From Gemmatimonadota bacterium (GTDB lineage: Bacteria > Gemmatimonadota > Gemmatimonadetes > Longimicrobiales > Gaopeijiaceae), in contig JAJDUP010000013.1 of NCBI GenBank assembly GCA_022826565.1, positions 1 to 64,000 of the forward strand: a stretch of 64,000 bases of DNA, in the 5' to 3' direction. The position numbers and the translations under genes were made by a program. The stretch's first letter is position 1; each line of letters starts with the position of its first letter. The notes beneath the pieces are model-generated. The model had not been told where the DNA came from, searched no databases, and saw only the letters and a program-made list of their open reading frames with translations. This document shows positions 32,328 through 38,971 of this stretch, piece by piece.

Positions 32328-33352
32328 TCACCGTCGCGATCGCCGGGGCCTCCGGTTACGCTGGAGGCGAGCTCCTGCGCCTGCTCATCGCCCACCCGGA
32401 CGCCGAAGTCGTCCAGATCACCTCCGAGCGGCTGGCCGGCAAGTTCGCGCACCGGACCCACCCGAACCTCCGCGGCCTCACGCGGCTTCGTTTCTCGCCC
32501 CTCGGCGACCTGTCGAGCTGCGACGTTCTCTTCTCGTGCCTCCCGCACGGCGCCTCCTCACGCCGCATCGACGACTTCCGCACGGTCGCCGACCGCATCG
32601 TCGACCTCGGCGCCGACTTCCGCCTGAGCGACGCCACCGCCTACCAGCGCTTCTACGGCAAGCCGCACCCCCGCCCGGAACTCCTCGGCCGCTTCGTCTA
32701 CGGCATCGCGGAACTGAACAGGGACGCCCTGCGCACCGCCGACCTCGTGGCCTGCGCGGGGTGCAACGCGACGGCTTCGATCCTCGCGCTCCGCCCCCTC
32801 CGACTCGAAGGGGTGGTGGAGTCGGCGGTGATCGAGGTGAAGGTCGGATCGAGCGAGGCCGGCAACCGCGCCACCGAGGCCAGCCACCACCCCGAGCGCA
32901 GCGGCGCGATGCGGTCCTACAAGCCCACCGGACACCGCCACATGGCCGAGATCCAGGCCGTACTGGGGGGACGCGTGCACTTCTCGGCCACCGCGGTCGA
33001 GATGGTGCGCGGAATCCTCGCCACCTGCCACGTCTTCGTGCACCCCGGCCTCGGCCTCGACGACAAGGCACTGTGGAAGATCTACCGCCGCGCCTACGCG
33101 CCCGAGCCCTTCGTCCGCATCGTGAAGGAGCGAACCGGCATCCACCGCTACCCCGACCCGAAGCTGCTGGCCGGGTCCAACTACTGCGACATCGGCTTCG
33201 AGGCCGACCCGCACGCGAACCGGGTGGTCGTGCTGAGCGCGATCGACAACCTGATGAAGGGCGCGGCGGGGCAGGCCGTGCAGGCGTTCAACATCATGCA
33301 CGGACTTCCGGAGAGGCGCGGTCTGGAGTTCCCGGGCCTGCACCCGGCCTGA
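32324..33352 (+). CDS. lysY: LysW-aminoadipyl/glutamyl phosphate reductase (ArgC/LysY)
   Basis: 342 residues, NADPH-dependent reduction of the carrier-bound acyl phosphate to the semialdehyde. N-terminal [20 protein letters not shown]; catalytic Cys in [29 protein letters not shown] near 205 and the C-terminal [20 protein letters not shown] are ArgC-family marks. GTG 32324 overlaps the lysX stop. It could serve arginine (ArgC), lysine (LysY) or both. Confidence 0.9.
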   Translation: MITVAIAGASGYAGGELLRLLIAHPDAEVVQITSERLAGKFAHRTHPNLRGLTRLRFSPLGDLSSCDVLFSCLPHGASSRRIDDFRTVADRIVDLGADFRLSDATAYQRFYGKPHPRPELLGRFVYGIAELNRDALRTADLVACAGCNATASILALRPLRLEGVVESAVIEVKVGSSEAGNRATEASHHPERSGAMRSYKPTGHRHMAEIQAVLGGRVHFSATAVEMVRGILATCHVFVHPGLGLDDKALWKIYRRAYAPEPFVRIVKERTGIHRYPDPKLLAGSNYCDIGFEADPHANRVVVLSAIDNLMKGAAGQAVQAFNIMHGLPERRGLEFPGLHPA

Positions 33353-33431
33353 GCCCGATGGTGTGCGATCGCGCCCGCAACCGCCCGCCAGCGTCGTGGA
33401 ACGGCCGGATCGCCGACACTCACCGCTGACC

Positions 33432-34088
33432 GTGTGCCGTCTCCTCTGCGTCCGCAGCTCCGAGGGCTTCGAGATGGACGAGCACCTCGACGCCCTCACC
33501 CGGATCTCGCGCGAGAGCCGGGAGTACCAGGGACACGGCTGGGGTTGTGCGTGGATCGAGGAGAGGGGACAGCACGAGTGGCGGTTCCACTACGACATTC
33601 TGCCGATATGGAGTGACCGTTCCAGACCGGCTGGCCGCGCAGTGCTGCTGCTGGCCCACGCCCGCAGCGCCTTTCGGGACGAGGGAATTCGCATCGAAAA
33701 CAACATGCCCTTCTCCGACGGCCAGCGCGCCTTCGCCTTCAACGGCGAACTCCGCGGGGTGCGCATCAGGGAGCGCGGCCGGATCGGTGCCGAGAAGGTG
33801 TTCAACTTCGTGAAGCGCTTCGACCGCGGCGACTTCGCGGCTGCGCTGCAGCGGGGGTTCGACGCCATCGAGCGGCGAACGCGCTACATGCGCGCGATGA
33901 ACGTCATTGTCGCCGACACCGCGCACAGAGTTTATTTTGCCTCGCGATTCCGCGAGGACCCGGACTACTTTCAGATGCACACGGCAGAGGTGGACGGCAC
34001 GCAAATCGTTTGTTCCGAACCCTACCCGGGCACTGCAGGCCGAATTGACTGGACGCCGATTGAGAATGGGTCGACAGGCGTTCTTTGA
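33432..34088 (+). CDS. Class II glutamine amidotransferase (YafJ-like Ntn hydrolase)
   Basis: 218 residues from GTG 33432, so that Met removal would expose Cys2 (MCRLLCVRSSEGFEMDEHL), the N-terminal nucleophile of the family. AHARSAFRD, then NNMPFSDGQRAFAFNGELRG (the Asn/Gly glutaminase oxyanion region), support the call. It releases ammonia from glutamine, or acts on a gamma-glutamyl amide, but no synthetase partner domain is fused. It sits between argC/lysY and argB/lysZ, inside a pathway not known to need an amidotransferase. Confidence 0.78.
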   Translation: MCRLLCVRSSEGFEMDEHLDALTRISRESREYQGHGWGCAWIEERGQHEWRFHYDILPIWSDRSRPAGRAVLLLAHARSAFRDEGIRIENNMPFSDGQRAFAFNGELRGVRIRERGRIGAEKVFNFVKRFDRGDFAAALQRGFDAIERRTRYMRAMNVIVADTAHRVYFASRFREDPDYFQMHTAEVDGTQIVCSEPYPGTAGRIDWTPIENGSTGVL

Positions 34089-34126
34089 CCGACCGGCAGG
34101 AAGCCGGAAAAACAGGAGTCTGAACA

Positions 34127-34918
34127 TTGCTTCTCATCAAGATTGGAGGGGGCGCGGCGATCAACCTGCCCGGCGTCGCGCGCGACATCAAGGGACTGGA
34201 AGACCAGATCGTGATCGTGCACGGGGCCAACGCACTTCGCGATACCGTGGCCGAGCGTCTCGGAGTGGAAAAGCGCATACTCACTTCGGTGTCCGGGATT
34301 TCCAGCGTCTATTCCGACGCGGAGATGATCGACGTGATGCTCATGGCCTATGCGGGACTGCGCAACAAGCGCCTCGTGGAGCTGCTGCAGCAGTCGGGCG
34401 TGAATGCGGTCGGCCTGACCGGGCTCGACGGGGCAATGGTGCGTGGCATGCGCAACAAGGGCATCCGTGTGCGAGAGGGCGACAGGAAGCGCATCGTGCG
34501 CGACCTCTCCGGCAAGCCGGTCGCGATCAACCGCAAGCTGGTGACGCTGCTCCTGGAAAACGAATACGTACCCGTCATTACCGTCCCGGTGATCGATGAG
34601 CGCAACGTGGCCATCAACACCGAGAACGACGACATCGTGACGCTGCTGGCCCATGCGCTGCGCCCGACCTGGGTGATTCAGCTGATCGAGGCGCCCGGGC
34701 TACTGGCGGACCCGGACGATCCCGCATCGATCGTCGACCACGTTCCCCCGCACCAGGTGCCCCGCTGGGAGGATCAGATCAGCAGCCGCATGATGCGGAA
34801 GATGAAGGCGATCTGCAGGATGGTGCATCCCGGGTTCACGAAGGTGCTGATTGCGGACGGCCGCACCGAGACTCCGATAGCGGACGCTCTGGCCGGGAAG
34901 GGCACGGTCATCGCTTGA
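34127..34918 (+). CDS. lysZ: LysW-aminoadipate/glutamate kinase (ArgB/LysZ)
   Basis: 263-residue amino-acid kinase that phosphorylates the side-chain carboxylate of the LysW-bound substrate. MLLIKIGGGAAINLPGVARD is the N-terminal nucleotide loop, VIVHGANALRDTVAERLG the substrate part, and VAINTENDDIVTLLAHALRP the ATP site. TTG start at 34127. The 38-base gap before it holds ACCGGCAGGAAG. The stop overlaps the next TTG start. Confidence 0.9.
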   Translation: MLLIKIGGGAAINLPGVARDIKGLEDQIVIVHGANALRDTVAERLGVEKRILTSVSGISSVYSDAEMIDVMLMAYAGLRNKRLVELLQQSGVNAVGLTGLDGAMVRGMRNKGIRVREGDRKRIVRDLSGKPVAINRKLVTLLLENEYVPVITVPVIDERNVAINTENDDIVTLLAHALRPTWVIQLIEAPGLLADPDDPASIVDHVPPHQVPRWEDQISSRMMRKMKAICRMVHPGFTKVLIADGRTETPIADALAGKGTVIA

Positions 34919-36090
34919 CTACCGGGTTGGAGGACAACGCGCGGATCCACCAGACCGAGCAGCGTTACGCACTCGAGGTCTTTCCGAAGCGCGACATCAC
35001 GCTGGTGAAGGGCAGCGGGGCCGAGGTGTGGGACGACCGCGGCCACCGCTACATCGACTGCGTGGCCGGGATCGGGGTCGCGAACATCGGTCACGCCAAT
35101 CCGGCGGTGGCCGACGCGCTGGCCGAGCAGGCTCGCACCCTGGTGGCGTGTCCGGGCATCTTCTACAACGACGCGCGGGCCCGGCTGCTGGCCAAGCTCG
35201 CGGAAATCGCGCCGCCGGGGCTGTCGCGGGGGTTCTTCTGCAACTCGGGGGCCGAAACGATCGAGGCCGCGATCAAGTTCGCACGCCTCACCACCGGCCG
35301 CACCGGCGTGGTGTCGGCCATGCGGGGATTCCACGGCCGCACCCTCGGCGCCCTCAGCGCCACCCACAAGAAACAGTACCGGGAGGGCTTCGGGCCCCTC
35401 GTTCCAGGCTTCACCTTCGTGCCGTTCAACAACGCTGCCAGGCTGCGCCCCGCGGTGGATGAGGACACGGCCGCCGTCGTGATCGAGCCGGTGCAGGGCG
35501 AGGGCGGAATCCGCCCGGCCAGCGCCGAGTTCCTGCGGGCGGCGCGTGACATCTGCGACGAGACAGGCGCGCTGCTGGTCTTCGACGAGATCCAGACGGG
35601 CTTCTGCCGCACGGGCAGGATGTTCGCCTGCGAGCACCACGGCGTCGTCCCCGACATCCTCTGCCTGGCCAAGGCGATCGCCGGCGGCGTCCCGATGGGG
35701 GCCGTGCTGGCCAATGACCGCATCCGGCCGCCCCCCGGCAAGCACGGAACGACCTACGGCGGCAACCCACTGGTCTGTGCGGCGGGGCTTGCCGCCATCC
35801 GCTTCATGGAAGAGGAGGGGCTGGCGGCGCGGGCGGAGCGGCTGGGCGAGCACTTCCGGGCCCGCTTCGAGCCGCTGCTCCCCCGGCGGGTGCGCGCGTT
35901 TCGCCAGATCGGCCTCATGATCGGGGTCGAGCTGAGGGAACGCTGCCGGCCCTACATCGACGCGCTCGCGGCGGCGGGGGTGCTGACGCTGCCGGCCGGA
36001 GCGACGGTGATCCGGCTGCTGCCTCCGCTGGTGATCAGCGAGGGGCAGATCGACGAGGTGGTGGAAGCGCTGGCGGGGGTGCTGGGGTAG
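34915..36090 (+). CDS. lysJ: LysW-semialdehyde aminotransferase (ArgD/LysJ)
   Basis: 391-residue class III PLP aminotransferase giving LysW-lysine or LysW-ornithine. Starts TTG 34915, overlapping lysZ by 4 bases. Marks: [38 protein letters not shown] (phosphate cup), [15 protein letters not shown] (Asp on the pyridine N) and [19 protein letters not shown] with the Schiff-base Lys. The releasing hydrolase LysK is not in the cluster, so the last step must be encoded elsewhere. Confidence 0.92.
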   Translation: MTTGLEDNARIHQTEQRYALEVFPKRDITLVKGSGAEVWDDRGHRYIDCVAGIGVANIGHANPAVADALAEQARTLVACPGIFYNDARARLLAKLAEIAPPGLSRGFFCNSGAETIEAAIKFARLTTGRTGVVSAMRGFHGRTLGALSATHKKQYREGFGPLVPGFTFVPFNNAARLRPAVDEDTAAVVIEPVQGEGGIRPASAEFLRAARDICDETGALLVFDEIQTGFCRTGRMFACEHHGVVPDILCLAKAIAGGVPMGAVLANDRIRPPPGKHGTTYGGNPLVCAAGLAAIRFMEEEGLAARAERLGEHFRARFEPLLPRRVRAFRQIGLMIGVELRERCRPYIDALAAAGVLTLPAGATVIRLLPPLVISEGQIDEVVEALAGVLG

Positions 36091-36159
36091 ACTCCCGCGT
36101 CCAGGGGTTTGCGCTGACGAGACGCTGACGCACAGGTCGATAACTTTGGGTCATGGGAA

Positions 36160-36188
36160 TTGACCGAGAAGTAATACTAGTATATAAC
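36160..36188 (+). promoter_or_regulatory. Promoter of the toxin-antitoxin operon, probably leaderless
   Basis: TTGACC at 36160-36165 (5 of 6), a 17-base spacer, and TATAAC at 36183-36188 (5 of 6). Transcription should start about 7 bases on, at or next to the ATG at 36195, so the mRNA probably has little or no 5' leader; no Shine-Dalgarno is seen. Confidence 0.7.
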
Positions 36189-36196
36189 CATAGTAT
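36174..36196 (+). promoter_or_regulatory. Palindromic operator over the -10 box of the toxin-antitoxin promoter
   Basis: ATACTAGTAT at 36174-36183 is a perfect 10-base palindrome overlapping the -10 box. Its half TAGTAT recurs at 36191-36196, over the start codon. Ribbon-helix-helix antitoxins bind such short repeated half-sites, so this is the likely autoregulatory operator. Confidence 0.6.
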
Positions 36197-36428
36197 GAAG
36201 ACAGCGATCTCAATCCCGGACAGGCTGTTTGGTCGTGCCGACGCCCTGGCGCGCCGGATGAAGGTCTCGCGGAGCGAATTGTACGCGACGGCCGTTGCAG
36301 AGTACGTAGCCAAGCACCAGGACGAGAAAACTACCGCCCGTCTGAATGCGGTCTATTCGGAGCTGCATAGCGGGATGGACCCATTACTGCGTCGTGCCCA
36401 GGCTCGATCGACATCCGAAGAGTGGTAG
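36195..36428 (+). CDS. mazE: Ribbon-helix-helix antitoxin (MazE/CopG-like)
   Basis: 77 residues from ATG 36195: KTAISIPDRLFGRADALARR is the RHH strand and first helix, MKVSRSELYATAVAEYVAKH the second. The C-terminal tail should wrap the toxin. A longer frame from 36153 is unlikely because it would begin upstream of the predicted transcript. Its end overlaps the toxin start by 7 bases. Names mazE/pemI are by partner type only. Confidence 0.85.
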   Translation: MKTAISIPDRLFGRADALARRMKVSRSELYATAVAEYVAKHQDEKTTARLNAVYSELHSGMDPLLRRAQARSTSEEW

Positions 36429-36766
36429 TTGCCCGCCGGGAAGTGTGGTGGGCTGACCTGGAGGAACCGCGCGCATCAGAGCCCGGCTATCGGCGACCGA
36501 TCCTGATTATCCAGGCCGACGCGTTCAACCGCAGCAGACTGCGAAGCGTCATCGGTGTGGCGCTGACGTCCAACACGCGTTTCCTCGACGCGCCCGGCAA
36601 TGTGCTTCTGACCGCATCGGGCACTGGGTTGCCCAAGGATTCCGTGGCCAATGTGACGCAGCTTGTGACCGTCGACGAAGACTATCTTGTTGAGCGTAGC
36701 GGCAGGATCTCGGGGACCATCATGGCACGGGTGGAGGCGGGGCTTCGGCTGGTTCTGGATCTATAG
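36422..36766 (+). CDS. mazF: MazF/PemK family mRNA interferase toxin
   Basis: 114 residues from GTG 36422. RREVWWADLEEPRASEPGYR and RRPILIIQADAFNRSRL give the conserved N-terminal strands with the catalytic Arg; VALTSNTRFLDAPGNVLL and GLPKDSVANVTQLVTVD follow, including the conserved Ser/Thr region. Cuts RNA when not bound by antitoxin. Its last 85 bases are also the antisense of the C-terminus of the convergent hydrolase gene. Confidence 0.9.
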   Translation: MVVARREVWWADLEEPRASEPGYRRPILIIQADAFNRSRLRSVIGVALTSNTRFLDAPGNVLLTASGTGLPKDSVANVTQLVTVDEDYLVERSGRISGTIMARVEAGLRLVLDL

Positions 36767-38856
36767 AGGTCATCCAGCTCCTCCAGTGCCCCCAGCGCGA
36801 AGAGCGGCCCCCAGCTCTGAAATCGCCGGCCCTGGCCGCGTCCCGTGCGCGCGTCGAAGTTCTCCCGGCAGAATCCAGTGCGCCGGCGGTCGGCCAGGAA
36901 CATCTGTGCGCCTTTCCACGCGAGCTCGGAGGCGAGGTCGTCGAAGCCGTACCGCCGCAGCCCCTGCAGCACCAGGTAGTTCATTGGCGGCCAGATCGAG
37001 CCGCGCCAGTACTGCTGGTCGGCGAAGGCGGAGTCGTCGCGCGAAATGGTGGGCAGCACCCAGTCGCCCCGGAAGCGGGCGGGGTCGCGCAGGGTATCGA
37101 GCATGCGCATGGCGCGCCGCCGTGAGGGGATGCCCGCAAGGAGGGGGAGGAAGTGCGACGCTGCCAGGCGCGGCGAGGGGCCCGAAGGCAGTTCGTCGAG
37201 GTACATGCCGGCGGCTTCCGACCAGAGGGTCCGGTTCATCGTCTCGGTGAGGTGCAGCCGACTGGCGTCCAGGCGGCGCGCGGCGGGGCCGTCCCCCAGA
37301 ATGCGCGCGATGCGCGCCAGGCACTCGAGGTCGAGCGCGCGGTAGCTGCAAAGGTCCACCGCCGACATGGCGAGAACTTCGCGGTCGGGGTCCCACTCGG
37401 CCTCTTCCCACAGGGGAAGGTCGTCCTGGCCGGATTCCCACGCCGCGCGCTGGTGGCCGCTCGCGCCGACTTCCCACTCCGGGAGCTGCTCCGGGCGCGG
37501 GACCAGCGCCGTGTCGGAACCCCAGGAGAGAAGGCCCGGAGTGAGGCCTTCGCGGCGCGGCCGGCCGCCCTTGTCCGCGACCCACCAGTCGGACCAGGCA
37601 AGGAGGCCGGGATACGCGGCGGCCAGGGCATCGCGGTCCGGGTGGATGCGGTGCAGCCTCAGCGCCGCGTAGGAGCCGACGGGTGGCTGGGAGCGGTCGG
37701 GTGTGCCGCCGCGGCGGCTGCGCCAGTTGGGGACGTTGCCGTTGGGGTAGCGGGACTCGACGCCGGCGAGGAGTGTCGACCAGGCGAGTTCGGCGGACGC
37801 GGTCGCGAGCAGGAGGGCGTTGAAGAAGGTGTCCCAGCCGAAGATGGTCCAGTCGTCGGGCTCGGTGCCGCCCGGCCTCGGGAAGATCCAGCGCCGGCCA
37901 GCGGGGGTGTAGAGCCTGCCGGTTTCAGGCTGCAGGAGGACGGTCCACATCAGGTTGTCGGCGATGCTGGCGAGCAACTCGGAATGGGTGGCGCGCGGCG
38001 GACCCGCCAGCGACGGCCGCGCCCGGGCGGAGTCTGCCGCGCCCGGATCCGGACGGGCGGTCGCGCGGAGCCGGCGGCGGGCCCAATCCGCCCGTGCCTC
38101 GTCGATCCAGGTGTCCGCGTCGGGGAGTAGCCTGTGGGCTCGGGCGAGCGGGTCCCCGTCCCACACGGCTACCATGGCCACGCGCCCGGTGGCCCCCTGG
38201 GCGATGTCGAGGATGCGCGCGGGTTGGACATCGTCGCCCTGGGCCGGCCCGGCCCGGTTGCACGGCGCCGTTGCGGTTTCGTCGCGGCTCACCGACGCCG
38301 CGCTGTCGTGGGGCGTGGTGATCGCTCCGGTGCCGGCCACGACACCCCCCGCGCCAGCGTCCGCTGCCTCTCGGCGCCGCCCCGTCCCCGCCGAGAATGC
38401 GGCCGCAATCTCCCTCCTCCCAAGCGTGGCCCGCCACCCGTCCGCGCCGCGATCGACGGCCGCGTCCGCCATCTCCGCCCTCTCGTCCCCCACCACCTCA
38501 ATCCAGCGCGCAGGCCACCCCCACGGCGCATCCCCGACCAGCGCCAGACGGCCGGGCGCTTTCACTGTGGCGCGGAGCGCGGCGGCGTCAGCGCGGCGCG
38601 ACCACTCCAGGATCAGGCTGCCCGCCGACGGGGCGGACGACGGGGACGGATCGGCGCCCAGGTCGAACTCGATGCGGGCGTACGAGCTGTCGGGCGCGTG
38701 CGGGCCCACGCGCGAGACCATCCAGTACCAGTCGCCGTGCTCACGGCGGTCGCCCGACGGGGTGGTGAAGGCGAGGCGCACCGCGATTCCGTCATCGGGG
38801 CCGTCGGCGAAGACCAGGCCGGCCCAGTTGCGTGCTTCAAGGGCGCCTACGTGCAT
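36682..38856 (-). CDS. MGH1/GH63-like glycoside hydrolase
   Basis: 724 residues, no signal peptide seen, so cytosolic. The C-terminal two thirds form an (alpha/alpha)6 hairpin fold: WTIFGWDTFFNALLLATASA, GLLSWGSDTALVPRPEQLP, AMSAVDLCSYRALDLECLAR and FADQQYWRGSIWPPMNYLVL. These resemble mannosylglycerate/glucosylglycerate hydrolases and GH63 glucosidases; the Asp in FGWDTFF is a likely catalytic acid. Its N-terminal part is an Ala-rich beta domain. The final 24 or so residues (after ELDDLYR) are antisense to mazF and look like a read-through tail. Operator-like palindromes lie just upstream at 38882-38920. Confidence 0.78.
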   Translation of the reverse strand: MHVGALEARNWAGLVFADGPDDGIAVRLAFTTPSGDRREHGDWYWMVSRVGPHAPDSSYARIEFDLGADPSPSSAPSAGSLILEWSRRADAAALRATVKAPGRLALVGDAPWGWPARWIEVVGDERAEMADAAVDRGADGWRATLGRREIAAAFSAGTGRRREAADAGAGGVVAGTGAITTPHDSAASVSRDETATAPCNRAGPAQGDDVQPARILDIAQGATGRVAMVAVWDGDPLARAHRLLPDADTWIDEARADWARRRLRATARPDPGAADSARARPSLAGPPRATHSELLASIADNLMWTVLLQPETGRLYTPAGRRWIFPRPGGTEPDDWTIFGWDTFFNALLLATASAELAWSTLLAGVESRYPNGNVPNWRSRRGGTPDRSQPPVGSYAALRLHRIHPDRDALAAAYPGLLAWSDWWVADKGGRPRREGLTPGLLSWGSDTALVPRPEQLPEWEVGASGHQRAAWESGQDDLPLWEEAEWDPDREVLAMSAVDLCSYRALDLECLARIARILGDGPAARRLDASRLHLTETMNRTLWSEAAGMYLDELPSGPSPRLAASHFLPLLAGIPSRRRAMRMLDTLRDPARFRGDWVLPTISRDDSAFADQQYWRGSIWPPMNYLVLQGLRRYGFDDLASELAWKGAQMFLADRRRTGFCRENFDARTGRGQGRRFQSWGPLFALGALEELDDLYRSRTSRSPASTRAMMVPEILPLRSTR

Positions 38857-38881
38857 GGGGGGTGGGAGGCGTCTCCGAAAA

Positions 38882-38920
38882 TGTAATGTTTACGTGATAT
38901 TATGTAATGTAAAGTTTACA
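38882..38920 (-). promoter_or_regulatory. Twin LacI-type operator-like palindromes upstream of the GH63-like gene
   Basis: Two 13-base sites with centres 26 bases apart, in an AT-rich pocket: TGTAATGTTTACG (38882-38894) and TGTAAAGTTTACA (38908-38920). The second is a perfect palindrome around its central base. LacI/GalR-family regulators bind sites of the form TGTAA-N-TTACA. The pair lies 25 bases upstream of the hydrolase start, where it could block transcription. No such regulator gene is in the window. Confidence 0.6.
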
Positions 38921-38971
38921 GTTGCGCTGCACTGAATCGGCGTGGGTGATCGTCGGCCGAGCCGGCTCGCG

